Assembly: GCA_934541105.1 (NCBI GenBank)
Contig: CAKTDA010000007.1
Span: 261,414-325,413, forward strand
Length of the DNA: 64,000 bases
Source of the DNA: an uncultured Luteitalea sp.
GTDB taxonomy: Bacteria > Acidobacteriota > Vicinamibacteria > Vicinamibacterales > Vicinamibacteraceae
Reading direction: 5' to 3'
Of this stretch, positions 42,327-50,996 are shown piece by piece. The position numbers were made by a program, and so were the translations under genes. Below the pieces are notes generated by a model. The model did not search any database. It worked only from the letters and a program-made list of their open reading frames with translations, and was not told the DNA's origin. Every line of letters starts with the position of its first letter. Positions within the stretch are counted from its first letter, which is position 1.

Positions 42327-42884
42327 TCACCCGTCCCCGGGATCGCCGAGAAGGGTCAGGTAGGGCTGACCGATCAGTTCGCCGCGGAGGTACACGACCC
42401 AGTCGCGCGACGCCTGCAGGTTCACGGGCCGGCCCACGAACGTCGTGAGGCGCTCCCGCAACTCGACCAACGCGGGCGCGATGTCGGGGTCGTCCTCGCC
42501 CATCGGGCGGGTGTGGACCCCGGGCACGAAGAATCCTGTGAGTTTGTAGGCGCCAATCACGTCGGCGCCGACGAGCGTGAGATCGACGTCGCTCGTGCCC
42601 GGGCCGTCGGCGTCGAAGGGGGCCTTGTCGTTCCAGCGGAACCCGGTGACGGCGCTACCCCGCACGATCGCGCGTGTGCCGGGCGGTACGGCCTCGGCCA
42701 CGATCGTGCGAAAGGCATCGAAGCGGGCCGTATCGCCACCGAACACGAGGCCGACGAACGTACGCCGCTTGTCCTCCTCGGTCAGCCCGCCCTGGACGTC
42801 CGTTGGCGCCGGCACGCCCGTGTCGAGGTCGTCAGGTCCACGTGCATCAGGGTTCAGGGACGGACTGTCGGGCGACATGCCCAT
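42327..42884 (-). CDS. nucleotidyltransferase-fold protein
   Basis: A 185-residue cytoplasmic protein. The nucleotidyltransferase fingerprint is visible as RGSAVTGFRW followed by GTSDVDLTLVG, that is GS...G then an Asp-x-Asp pair, near residues 85-115. The rest has no recognized domain. ATG at 42884 or 42878 is possible; neither has a clear Shine-Dalgarno. The acidic Asp/Pro-rich N-terminus may be disordered. It is immediately followed by the DNase I-fold gene and probably co-transcribed. Confidence 0.65.
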   Translation of the reverse strand: MGMSPDSPSLNPDARGPDDLDTGVPAPTDVQGGLTEEDKRRTFVGLVFGGDTARFDAFRTIVAEAVPPGTRAIVRGSAVTGFRWNDKAPFDADGPGTSDVDLTLVGADVIGAYKLTGFFVPGVHTRPMGEDDPDIAPALVELRERLTTFVGRPVNLQASRDWVVYLRGELIGQPYLTLLGDPGDG

Positions 42885-42954
42885 GGCTGAAGCAAGCCGC
42901 GCGCCAGGTGCCGTGGGCGTTTCGTGGTGCGCAGGGCTTGCTGGGCCGTCCGAC

Positions 42955-44667
42955 TCAGGGCAGGGGATAGTGCCGGGGTACCCGGACGACGCAGGTGCCG
43001 GCGACCTTGTCGTGCCACGACTGGCGCTCCGGATCCCAGATGATCCACAGCGCGCCGATGCCGAACGCCGCAAGCGAGAAGATCGCCGTCACGCCGCGCA
43101 CCAGGGCATCGACCAACCGCAGCGGCGCGCCGTCCACGCGCGCCACCCGCAGCTGGCAGATGATGCCCCCGATCGTCGTCCGCTTCCACAGCCAGAAGGC
43201 CACGTGATACGCGACGAGGAGCACGACGATCATCTCGTCCGAGTTGTGGTCGAACACCGCATGCGCCGTCAGGCCGACGATCAGGGCATCGAGCACGAAG
43301 GCGCCCGCGCGCTCCGTGAACCCGGCGCGAGGGAACGCCAGCAGGGCCCTGTCGTCCCCGGCCGCCCCTGCGGGCAGCGCCGTGCCGGCACCGGGAGGCA
43401 CGGGCGGGACGGCGCCGGGCCAGGCTGGCGGCGGCATCCCGAATGCGTCAGGGGCTGCTGACCGCTGCAGATCCACGTCGGCAGGCACTACAGGTGGCTG
43501 CCCCGCACCCGGGGCAACACCTGGGGCCACACCGGGAGCCGCCCCGGGGCCGTGGACGGCGGGCGCGGCAAAGGGAGGGACGTCCGGGGTGGCACGTCCC
43601 GGTCGCGGCGGTGCCGGCGGGTTCTCGCGGCGGAATGCGCGGATGCACGCAAGCGTTGCCGCCCCGAGTCCGAGCACGCCGGTCAGCCCCCAGACGATGA
43701 TCCCCAGCACGGGAATCATGTAAGCGATGACGATCACGACAAAGCCGATGAGGAACGAGCGCGTGGACTGGAGCCGGCTCGCCGGGTCGTCCTCGTCGAA
43801 CACGCGGGTGCCGATCCAGCGGCAGACGCCGATCTTGCCGACCATCCAGGCAATGGCCATGGCGCCGATCAGGACCGGCAGCAGCGCGATGCCAATCACC
43901 GTGACGGCCAGCAGGGCCGCGATCGGACCGGCGAGCAGGAGCACGAGCAACCCGGCCGCGAACGTGCTCAAGGGACGCTCGGCGATTGTGGCGGCTGACG
44001 CACCGGTGGCATGCGGGAAGAGCACGTGAATGAGGAGCTGGACGAACAGCAGCACCGCCGTCACCCACCACACCCACAGCAGGTCGGGCACGATGAGGCG
44101 CCCGTACAGCAGCCCCCGGGTGAGGTACGGGACGGCACCGCGGATGTTGTCGCCGATGATCGGCAAGCCGATCACGACATGCCCGCGACCCGCCCGGAAG
44201 TCGGCCGGCGCCTCCAGCAGGCCGCCGACGAGCACGAGTTCGCGATCGACGCGCGCGCCCGGCTCCACCGTCAGCGTGCCGCCCACGACGACGAGCGACC
44301 CGTGCACGATCGCGTCCTGCGCCAGTCGCACGTCGCCGAGCGTCACCGACATGTCCTCGCAGACCTCGCCCTCGACGACAACACTCCCGAACACGGCGAC
44401 GACATCGTCGGCCGCCTCGCCGCGGCGGACGACGAAGTCCTGTCCGAGGCGGAACGTGGGGTCGCGACGCCAGTGATCGCACCCGGACGAGGCGGTGGTG
44501 GTGTCGGTGGCGGGCGCCGCGTCGCCGGGAAGGACGTCGGCCGGAGCCGGCGCGTCCTGTCCGGCAGGGAGCGTCGGCGACGGGGCGGGCGCCTGCGCGT
44601 GAGCAGCCGCCGCGGCGCCCCACGCGATCGTCACGAGGAGCAGGACGAAGCGAAGCATTCGAGTCAT
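42955..44667 (-). CDS. exported beta-helix (bactofilin-like) plus RDD-domain membrane protein
   Basis: A 570-residue protein with an unusual domain order. A signal peptide (about residues 1-25, AHAQ) precedes a Cys-containing segment and a short right-handed beta-helix-like region (about 75-165), with repeating phrases such as VVAVFGSVVVEGEVCE and IVHGSLVVVGGTLTVEPGA. Four to five transmembrane helices follow (about 190-345), then a Pro/Ala-rich linker (about 355-450). A C-terminal RDD domain (about 460-560) has RAGAFVLDALIVGL and its closing DPERQSWHDKVAGTCVV. It is third in the ECF sigma operon, with its ATG overlapping the preceding stop (ATGA). Confidence 0.8.
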   Translation of the reverse strand: MTRMLRFVLLLVTIAWGAAAAAHAQAPAPSPTLPAGQDAPAPADVLPGDAAPATDTTTASSGCDHWRRDPTFRLGQDFVVRRGEAADDVVAVFGSVVVEGEVCEDMSVTLGDVRLAQDAIVHGSLVVVGGTLTVEPGARVDRELVLVGGLLEAPADFRAGRGHVVIGLPIIGDNIRGAVPYLTRGLLYGRLIVPDLLWVWWVTAVLLFVQLLIHVLFPHATGASAATIAERPLSTFAAGLLVLLLAGPIAALLAVTVIGIALLPVLIGAMAIAWMVGKIGVCRWIGTRVFDEDDPASRLQSTRSFLIGFVVIVIAYMIPVLGIIVWGLTGVLGLGAATLACIRAFRRENPPAPPRPGRATPDVPPFAAPAVHGPGAAPGVAPGVAPGAGQPPVVPADVDLQRSAAPDAFGMPPPAWPGAVPPVPPGAGTALPAGAAGDDRALLAFPRAGFTERAGAFVLDALIVGLTAHAVFDHNSDEMIVVLLVAYHVAFWLWKRTTIGGIICQLRVARVDGAPLRLVDALVRGVTAIFSLAAFGIGALWIIWDPERQSWHDKVAGTCVVRVPRHYPLP

Positions 44668-45122
44668 GAGCGGGAGGCCCCTCCGAGGGCCACGCGGCCG
44701 AGGGCCGCCATACACAAGGCGCACGCGCTGCACAGCGCCAATGTCAGGACGAGCACGCCCTTGGCGATGGGCGCGATGACGGCCGACCACGTCAACTGCA
44801 CGACCTTGCCGACAGCGGCGCTCGTCTCGGCCGCCTCGCCGAACAGTCCGGCGCCCGACTGCAACGGGCCCGGCAGCCAGGCCTGCGCCTGCGCGACGAG
44901 TGCAGGCCATCCGAGCGCCAGAGCGGCCGCAAGGCCGACGGCAAGCCCAGCGACCGCCACCTGGACCGGCCACGGCCATGTGAACCAGGGCCGGCCCGGA
45001 ACGGCCGGCGCGGCGGCAGCAAGCACGCGCGGGCGCAGCGAGCGCGGTGCACGGGGCGCGGGCAGTTCCGCGAGGTTCCGGTCCACGAGACGTTCGAGAT
45101 CGTCCGGTTCCATGTGGGTCAC
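44664..45122 (-). CDS. putative anti-sigma factor-like membrane protein
   Basis: A 152-residue protein directly downstream of and coupled to the ECF sigma gene by a GTGA overlap. The N-terminal 30 residues (MEPDDLERLVDRNLAELP) are acidic and could bind a sigma factor. No zinc-binding HxxxCxxC motif is present. Two hydrophobic helices follow (about residues 50-75 and 118-145). Position and membrane topology suggest an anti-sigma factor, but sequence alone does not prove it. Confidence 0.6.
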   Translation of the reverse strand: MTHMEPDDLERLVDRNLAELPAPRAPRSLRPRVLAAAAPAVPGRPWFTWPWPVQVAVAGLAVGLAAALALGWPALVAQAQAWLPGPLQSGAGLFGEAAETSAAVGKVVQLTWSAVIAPIAKGVLVLTLALCSACALCMAALGRVALGGASRS

Positions 45123-45655
45123 GCCAGCCAGCGCCGCAGCGCGAGCCGCCCGCGGTGCATGTCGGTCTTCACCTTGCCGATCGACACGCCGAGCAGCCGC
45201 GCAATCTCGTCGTAGCTGCGCTGCTCGAAGTGGAAGAGCACGAGAGGGACGCGCTGATGCGGCGGCAGGCCGCGGAGTGCGGCTTCGAGCCGCGCCTGAC
45301 GCTCGGCCGTGTCGAGCGCCTCGTCAGGCGCCGTGTCGTGCCCGGGCGCGTCGTACTCGACGTTGTCCGCGCCCAGTTCGCTGAAGAAGCGCCAGCGGGC
45401 GCGGTACCGCTCGAGGTGGTTCAGGCACTCGTGCGTGGCCACGGTCTTGAGCCAGCCGGCGACCGCGGGTTCACGCCGCAGGGCCGCGAATCGCTCGAAC
45501 GCGCGCAGGAAGACGGTCTGGGCGACGTCCTCGGCCTCGGCCTCGTTGCCGAGCAGGCGCACGGAGACCGCGTAGACCATGTCCTCGTACTCGCGCACGA
45601 ATGCCTCGAAATCCGGTAGCCCCGGGGAGCCCGTCGGGTCGCCCACGGCGGCCAT
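45119..45655 (-). CDS. ECF-family RNA polymerase sigma factor
   Basis: A 178-residue sigma factor. Region 2 spans about residues 20-90 (FVREYEDMVYAVSVRLLGN, EAEDVAQTVFLRAFE, and WLKTVATHECLNHLERYR). Region 4 lies at about 120-175, with LPPHQRVPLVLFHFEQRSYDEIA and LGVSIGKVKTDMHRGR. ATG at 45655 gives the best match to family length, though in-frame ATGs at 45661 and 45670 exist. Upstream on the same strand GAAAC at 45690-45686 and CGTGT at 45671-45667 could be an ECF-type promoter for self-activation. It heads the operon with the anti-sigma-like and RDD proteins. Confidence 0.92.
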   Translation of the reverse strand: MAAVGDPTGSPGLPDFEAFVREYEDMVYAVSVRLLGNEAEAEDVAQTVFLRAFERFAALRREPAVAGWLKTVATHECLNHLERYRARWRFFSELGADNVEYDAPGHDTAPDEALDTAERQARLEAALRGLPPHQRVPLVLFHFEQRSYDEIARLLGVSIGKVKTDMHRGRLALRRWLA

Positions 45656-45666
45656 GTACATCACAT

Positions 45667-45690
45667 ACACGGCTCGGCGGGGAAAGTTTC
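45667..45690 (-). promoter_or_regulatory. possible ECF-type promoter for the sigma operon
   Basis: GAAAC and CGTGT are separated by 14 nt. ECF promoters typically pair a GAAC-type -35 with a CGTT/GTC-type -10 at 15-18 nt, so spacing is slightly short. Transcription would begin near 45660. Confidence 0.3.
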
Positions 45691-45698
45691 ACCGAGGC

Positions 45699-45740
45699 TC
45701 GGGAGTCGGGAGTCGGGATTCGGGATTCGGGATTCGGGAA
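45699..45740. repeat. six-copy heptanucleotide tandem repeat
   Basis: TCGGGAG twice, TCGGGAT three times and TCGGGAA once, in perfect 7-bp phase, between the ECF sigma operon and the sialidase-like gene. Confidence 0.9.
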
Positions 45741-45788
45741 GCAGGACGTAGCCGCCGGACTTGTCCGGCCGTCATGGCGGTGACGCGG

Positions 45789-46778
45789 TCAGGGCACCTT
45801 CACGCGCGCGAGGTAGATCGCGCTCTTGCCTTCGTGCGACGAGTAGTAGCTCACCCAGAGCAGTCCGTCGTGCCATGCCATGCCGGCGTAGCTCGTGTCG
45901 CCGCCCGAGGGCAGGGTCAGCACGGGGTCGTAGCCGCCGTCGGGCGTCATCCGGGCAATCACCGTCTTCGCGCCTCCGGGATAGCTGCGTCCGGACGCCC
46001 AGAGATCGCCGTCCGCATGCCGGACGAAGTTCGGGCCGCCGACCTGGTGCGGCGCCTCGCGCCACGTCCACTCCGTGTAGGGTGCACGGCTGCGGCCGAT
46101 CCAGGCCGCGCGGTTGCCGGCTTCGCGGCGGACGAGCGCAACCATCTCGCCATCGGGCAGCACCCGCAGCGTGGTCTCGTTCGGCCTGTCGGGCACGGCA
46201 AGGGCCGCAACCGGCTCGAACGTGCGGCCGTCGGTGGACGAGACGAGGGTCACCGTCCATTCGTCGCGCGAGGCGTCGGAGCGGTACGTCACGCCGTAGG
46301 CGCGCCCCTGGTGCCACGTGACGCGCCAGAGCCAGTCGCCCTCGGCGAGGATGCGCTGCGGCGCGGACCATGTGCGGCCGTCCGACGAGAACAGCACGCG
46401 CGGCTGCCGGCCCATGTAGCGTGTGCCTTCGTACACCGAGCCGCCCGCGACGATCATCAGCCGGTCGTCGGGCGTGATGGAGAACTTCGGATCCCGCAGG
46501 TCGATGCCCGGCTCGCCAATCAGCGCACTCGACGTCCACCCCTCCCCATCGTCGGAGACCAGCACGCGGATGCGGCCGTCGCCGCCGACGTGCCCATCGC
46601 CCTCACGGAACGTGCAGTACCACCGGTCACGCCAGCGCACGAGGTCCGTGAAGGCGTTGTGCGCGCCGGCGTCCCAGATGCGCGACACGCTGACGAGCGT
46701 CGGCGCGGGTGCGGGCTGGCCGGCACCGGCGGTGCCGGCCGCGCCGGCAGCAAGCATGAGCACGGCATGAGTGATCAT
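45789..46778 (-). CDS. sialidase-like (exo-alpha-sialidase/BNR-repeat) protein
   Basis: A 329-residue exported protein with a signal segment (about residues 1-22). The six-bladed beta-propeller carries Asp-box-type motifs SDDGEGWTSS near residue 75, SSDGRTWSAP near residue 130, and SSTDGRTFEPV near residue 182. An Arg in YCTFREGDGH near residue 55 could be part of an Arg triad, but the catalytic set cannot be proven by eye. True sialidases release sialic acid, while many relatives act on other sugars. ATG at 46778 has TAAGCT 6 nt upstream. Confidence 0.8.
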   Translation of the reverse strand: MITHAVLMLAAGAAGTAGAGQPAPAPTLVSVSRIWDAGAHNAFTDLVRWRDRWYCTFREGDGHVGGDGRIRVLVSDDGEGWTSSALIGEPGIDLRDPKFSITPDDRLMIVAGGSVYEGTRYMGRQPRVLFSSDGRTWSAPQRILAEGDWLWRVTWHQGRAYGVTYRSDASRDEWTVTLVSSTDGRTFEPVAALAVPDRPNETTLRVLPDGEMVALVRREAGNRAAWIGRSRAPYTEWTWREAPHQVGGPNFVRHADGDLWASGRSYPGGAKTVIARMTPDGGYDPVLTLPSGGDTSYAGMAWHDGLLWVSYYSSHEGKSAIYLARVKVP

Positions 46779-46784
46779 GCCGAG

Positions 46785-46790
46785 AGCTTA
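46785..46790 (-). promoter_or_regulatory. -10-like element for sialidase-like gene
   Basis: TAAGCT on the minus strand, 6 nt before the ATG at 46778. Confidence 0.45.
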
Positions 46791-46868
46791 CCCTTCGACT
46801 CCATGGCAGAACCAGCATCCACGGCGTCGCCCCGCGCCACGTGTGCCCCGCGACATCCCGCAAACGAC

Positions 46869-46874
46869 TAGGAT
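46869..46874 (+). promoter_or_regulatory. -10-like element for gene at 46883
   Basis: TAGGAT, 8 nt before the ATG at 46883, with no Shine-Dalgarno. Confidence 0.5.
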
Positions 46875-46882
46875 GGGCTGTC

Positions 46883-48166
46883 ATGCCTGCAACAGACCGC
46901 GCGCTTCTCATCGGATGCCACGGCGGCGTCGGCCGTGCCCTGCTTGCCGCGCTCGAACACACGACGCCGGGACAGGCCGTGCTGGCCTCTCTCGACGCGC
47001 TCCTCCTCGCAGACCGGGAACCGCCCGATGCGCCACGGCCCGCCAACGCCATCGGCACCCTGCTGCCGCCTGTCGTCATCGAATCGGCCGACGATCTCGG
47101 GCGACTGGCCCGGGACCACGCCATCACGCAGGTCGTCGACGTGTCGTCGATCGACACGGTTGACTGCACGCAGGCGTGCGACTCGCTCGGCGCCGACTTT
47201 CTCTGCACCAGCGTCGAGGAGTGGTCCGGACAGCCACCGCTGCCGACCGACGAGGCGATCGCGCGCCTCCTCCCGCCGCGCCGCCCCGTCCTCGAGCGGC
47301 GCAGCCACCTTGTAGGAAGCGGGGCGAACCCGGGCATCGTGAACGCGCTCGTGTTCACCGCCATCGAGGAGTTCGCCCGGCGCGTGGACGTCGCGCCGAC
47401 GGTCGAGGCGCTGGAGATCGAGTCGATCCTCATCACCGAGGAGGACACGACGACCGAGACCGGTGCGTCGGCGTCCACCGACGTGTTTCCGATGACATGG
47501 AGCCCGCTCCACTGCCTCGAGGAACTGTTCGAGCCGGCGGCGTTCTGCGCGCGCGACGGGCGCGTCGAGAGCCTGGGACACGCCCCGACGGCTCGCTGGT
47601 ATCGCGCCCGCTGCGGCGACCGCGTGATCGACGGCATGGCCGTCCCGCACGAGGAGGTCGCCACGCTTGCGCGCCGGCTGCCGACAGTGGAGATTGCGTT
47701 CCTCTACCGCATCGCGCCGGCAGCCATCGAGACGCTGGCCGCCCATGCCGGTGCGCCGCCGCCGGCCACGTGCACGACGCACCGGCTCTGCCCCCCGTGG
47801 GCCACGGCGCTGACGGGCCGCGATCGCGTCGGCGTGCTCCTCGGCAGCCGCCGCTTCGGCGAGTTGTGGCAGGGGTTCGACACGGACGTCGCGACAGGCC
47901 TCGCACTTGGCACAAACGCCACGCAACTCCAGGTGGCCGCGGGCATCGTGGCAGGCTGGAGCCAACTCGGCCGCCGCAAGGGCATCCATTTCGTGGAGAA
48001 TCTCGACTGCGCGCAGTTCGTCGACGTCGCGACCGCGGTGCTCGGCCCGCTCGTCGTCGTCCACGATCCCGACGCGCGTCCGCGGCCGCTCGCCGACCGC
48101 GCCGTACCGCCGCCCGCGGGGGCTGCCAGTGCCCACGCGGCCGTTCGCACACGACTGGCTGACTGA
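46883..48166 (+). CDS. homospermidine synthase/saccharopine dehydrogenase-like protein
   Basis: A 427-residue cytoplasmic NAD(P)-binding protein. It opens with a Rossmann motif, LLIGCHGGVGRALL, near residue 8, then VVDVSSIDTVDC near residue 85. The phrase LVGSGANPGIVNALVF near residue 145 is the characteristic homospermidine synthase-type motif. Homospermidine synthase joins putrescine units. The region between is more divergent than in known enzymes, so it could be a paralog with another amine or amino acid substrate. It starts leaderless-type at ATG 46883 and is followed after 14 nt by a lipoprotein gene. Confidence 0.72.
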   Translation: MPATDRALLIGCHGGVGRALLAALEHTTPGQAVLASLDALLLADREPPDAPRPANAIGTLLPPVVIESADDLGRLARDHAITQVVDVSSIDTVDCTQACDSLGADFLCTSVEEWSGQPPLPTDEAIARLLPPRRPVLERRSHLVGSGANPGIVNALVFTAIEEFARRVDVAPTVEALEIESILITEEDTTTETGASASTDVFPMTWSPLHCLEELFEPAAFCARDGRVESLGHAPTARWYRARCGDRVIDGMAVPHEEVATLARRLPTVEIAFLYRIAPAAIETLAAHAGAPPPATCTTHRLCPPWATALTGRDRVGVLLGSRRFGELWQGFDTDVATGLALGTNATQLQVAAGIVAGWSQLGRRKGIHFVENLDCAQFVDVATAVLGPLVVVHDPDARPRPLADRAVPPPAGAASAHAAVRTRLAD

Positions 48167-48180
48167 AGACGGAGTGCACG

Positions 48181-49467
48181 ATGCGCGCTCGCACGTTGAT
48201 CATCCTGGTCTCACTTGCCATGACCATCTCATGCACGGGACGCGGCGACGACGCCGCGCCCGATTCCGGCACGGCGCCCGAGGCGCAGACGACGCAGGCG
48301 GCGCAGGCAGCACCCGCCAACTGGATCGAGGGCAAGGACTACACCGTCCTCGAACGCGCGCGCTTCATGGACGAGACCGGCTTCACGCAGCCGGCCGAGG
48401 CGTTCAGCGTGCTGTTGCCGCGCGGATGGACGCGCGAGGGCGGCATCGTCTGGAAGAGCCCGCAGACCTGTCGCTCCGAGATGGTGAGCGCGCACTGGAC
48501 GACGGCGTCTGGCGATGGCGCCATCCGGTTCCGCTCGCTGCCGATGCACGGCTGGGCATGGTCCTCCGATCCGATGATGCTGCAGGCCCTGCAGATGCAG
48601 GCACAGCACGGCGGGTGCGAGGTGGGGATGGCCATCGACGCCGAGCGGTACCTGCGCGAGGTGTTCGTTCCGCGCGAACTGCAGGGCGCCACGATCACGG
48701 AGGTGCGCGAGAACGCCGAGGCCACGCGCACCCTGCAGGAGCAGCTCGCGGAGAAGCGCGGGCAGTTCAACGCCATGGGTGCGCAGGTCGAGTTCGCCCC
48801 GAGTGCCGTGATCGCGCGCTTGCGGTGGGACGACGGGACCGAAGGCGTGGCGTTCTGCTCGCTCTTCAACGTGGTGTCGACGATGCAGAACCCGTACACG
48901 GGCGGGATGCAGCGGACGAGCAACAGCATGGCGAACGAGCGGAGCGTGATGCGGTTCCCCGCAAGCCGCCGCGCGGAGGCCGAGACCGTGCTGGCAAACC
49001 TCAAGTCGAGTTTCCGCACGAACCCGCAGTGGCAGTCGGCCATCGAGGGCTACTTCCGGCGCCTCAGCCAGCAGGACAACGTCGTCCATCACCAGCGCAT
49101 GCAGGCCATTGCCGATCAGACCGCCGCCAACGCGCGGGCCCACGCACAGCGCATGGCCGACATCCAGGCTCAGGGCGCAGCAAGCACGCAGCGGTTCCAG
49201 CAGCGGATGGCCGACATGGACCAGAGCATGCGGAGCTGGGAGACGCAGCAGGCCGGCCAGGACCGCATGCACACCGCGTTCGTGCAGGGCATCCGCGAGG
49301 TGGAGACGTGGCAGGGCGGCGATGGCAAGGTGGAGTTGAGCAGCGGCTACGACCAGGCGTGGAGCCGCGGCGATGGCAGCTACATCATCAGCAACTCGCC
49401 GTCGTTCGATCCGCGCACGGCATTCCAGGACCAGAACTGGCAGGAGCTGACGCGTGCCAAGCCGTAA
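48181..49467 (+). CDS. uncharacterized lipoprotein-like exported protein
   Basis: A 428-residue protein. The N-terminus is a signal peptide (about residues 1-20) ending AMTISC, a lipobox-like sequence although Thr at -3 is unusual, so lipidation is likely but not certain. Residues 21-45 are low-complexity. The central part has VFVPREL and VIARLRWDDGTEGVAF, without a known family. The C-terminal third is Gln/Met/Arg-rich helix (about 300-385, e.g. AHAQRMADIQAQ and MADMDQSMRSWE), probably coiled coil. GGAG lies about 6 nt before the ATG. The next gene overlaps its 3' end by 14 nt. Confidence 0.72.
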   Translation: MRARTLIILVSLAMTISCTGRGDDAAPDSGTAPEAQTTQAAQAAPANWIEGKDYTVLERARFMDETGFTQPAEAFSVLLPRGWTREGGIVWKSPQTCRSEMVSAHWTTASGDGAIRFRSLPMHGWAWSSDPMMLQALQMQAQHGGCEVGMAIDAERYLREVFVPRELQGATITEVRENAEATRTLQEQLAEKRGQFNAMGAQVEFAPSAVIARLRWDDGTEGVAFCSLFNVVSTMQNPYTGGMQRTSNSMANERSVMRFPASRRAEAETVLANLKSSFRTNPQWQSAIEGYFRRLSQQDNVVHHQRMQAIADQTAANARAHAQRMADIQAQGAASTQRFQQRMADMDQSMRSWETQQAGQDRMHTAFVQGIREVETWQGGDGKVELSSGYDQAWSRGDGSYIISNSPSFDPRTAFQDQNWQELTRAKP

Positions 49468-50971
49468 GGGCTGGCCGACACGACGAGCCGGCGCAGCCGC
49501 GATCGCGCTCGTGGCGGTCGCGTGCGCGTCAGGCGAGCCCCCCGCTCCCCCTCCGGATCTCCTGATCCGGAACGTCACGATCGTCTCGCCGGAGCGGGAC
49601 GCGCCGTATGGCCCGACCGACGTCGCCATCACCGGAGACCGCATCACGGCGATCGAGGCCGGCCTGCCGACCCACGGCCTGCAGCCAGACAGGGTTCTCG
49701 ACGGCACCGGACGGTTCCTCACGCCGGGGCTGATCGACAGCCACGTCCACCTGTCCACGATTCCCGGCATGCACGGCGGGCACGAGGCCGAGTTCCCGGA
49801 CGTGGCCGCGCGGGCGCGTGCCCAGGTGCCGCGGAGCTACCTGTACTTCGGCTTCACGTCAGTCGTGGACCTCATCGCGACGGCCGACACCATCGCGGCG
49901 TGGAACGCCTTGGACGTCAGGCCGCACGCGTATTTCGGGATGGGTGCGCCCATCATGGACGGCTACCCGACGCAGGCAATCCCGAAGCCCGAGCGGTATC
50001 GCGCGGTGCCGACGTTCCTCTTCGATCCGACGCGCCCCGAACAGTTCCCCACGGACCTGAATCGCGACGAGCACACGCCGCGCGCGATCGTGGACCGCGC
50101 TGCGGCCCAGGGCGCCCGTGCCGTGAAGACCTTTCATGAGGACGGCTTCGGCGCGAGGCGCGACATCCCCGTGCCGCCGCGCGAGGTGCTCGAGGCGCTC
50201 GTCGCAGCCGCGCGCGATCGCGGGCTGCCCGTGCTGCTGCATGCAAATTCCACGGGCGCGCAGGCGGCTGGCGTCGAGAGTGGGGTGCACGCCCTCGCGC
50301 ATGGCCTGTGGACGTGGGATGCACCCGATGCACCGGAACTGCCCGCAGCGGTGCGTGCCGTCCTCGACGGCGTGATCGCGAAGGACATCGCGTACCAGCC
50401 GACGATCCAGGTCCTGTATGGCGAGCGCGACCTCTTCGATCCGGGGTTCCTGGGCCGGGCCGACGTCCGGGCCGCGGTGCCCGCCGAGGTGCTCGCGTGG
50501 TACGCGAGCGAGCCCGGGCAGTGGCTGACGCGGGAGATGCGCGACTTCCCGCCCGTGGCGCAACTCGAGGCAGCGGGCCGGTGGGAGGACATCGACGCAG
50601 AGCCGATTCGCCATGTGCGGCAGGCGCTGGCGTACCTCGCCGACCGAGGCGGCCGGCTGCTGTTCGGCAGTGACACGCCGAGCGCGCCGACGTATGCAAA
50701 CCCCGCGGGCCTGAACGGGCGCCTCGAGATGGACCACTGGATCGCGGCCGGGGTGAGCCCCGCCGCGGTGCTGCGGGCCGCGACCACGGCCAACGCGGAG
50801 TTCTTCGGGCTCGGCGACGGAATCGGCCGGGTGGCGACCGGCTCGCGCGCCGACCTGCTGTTGATGGAATCGAGCCCTTACGAGAGCGTTGCCGCCTACG
50901 ATGCGATCACGCACGTGATCCTCGCCGGCCGTGCGCTGCCTCGTGCATCACTTGCCGCCGACGCACACTGA
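49454..50971 (+). CDS. amidohydrolase-superfamily lipoprotein
   Basis: A 505-residue metal-dependent hydrolase with an N-terminal signal and lipobox (ALVAVACASG near residue 20), so probably a membrane-anchored periplasmic enzyme. The TIM-barrel metal site is visible as LIDSHVHL near residue 92 (His-x-His), with later His residues in LLHANSTG and HALAHGLW, and LFGSDTPSAPT near residue 400 (metal Asp). Substrates in this superfamily are cyclic amides, imides or dipeptides. GTG at 49454 overlaps the upstream gene by 14 nt, a sign of coupling. Confidence 0.85.
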   Translation: MPSRKGWPTRRAGAAAIALVAVACASGEPPAPPPDLLIRNVTIVSPERDAPYGPTDVAITGDRITAIEAGLPTHGLQPDRVLDGTGRFLTPGLIDSHVHLSTIPGMHGGHEAEFPDVAARARAQVPRSYLYFGFTSVVDLIATADTIAAWNALDVRPHAYFGMGAPIMDGYPTQAIPKPERYRAVPTFLFDPTRPEQFPTDLNRDEHTPRAIVDRAAAQGARAVKTFHEDGFGARRDIPVPPREVLEALVAAARDRGLPVLLHANSTGAQAAGVESGVHALAHGLWTWDAPDAPELPAAVRAVLDGVIAKDIAYQPTIQVLYGERDLFDPGFLGRADVRAAVPAEVLAWYASEPGQWLTREMRDFPPVAQLEAAGRWEDIDAEPIRHVRQALAYLADRGGRLLFGSDTPSAPTYANPAGLNGRLEMDHWIAAGVSPAAVLRAATTANAEFFGLGDGIGRVATGSRADLLLMESSPYESVAAYDAITHVILAGRALPRASLAADAH

Positions 50972-50996
50972 CACCGCGACGACAGGAACCCTCCGC

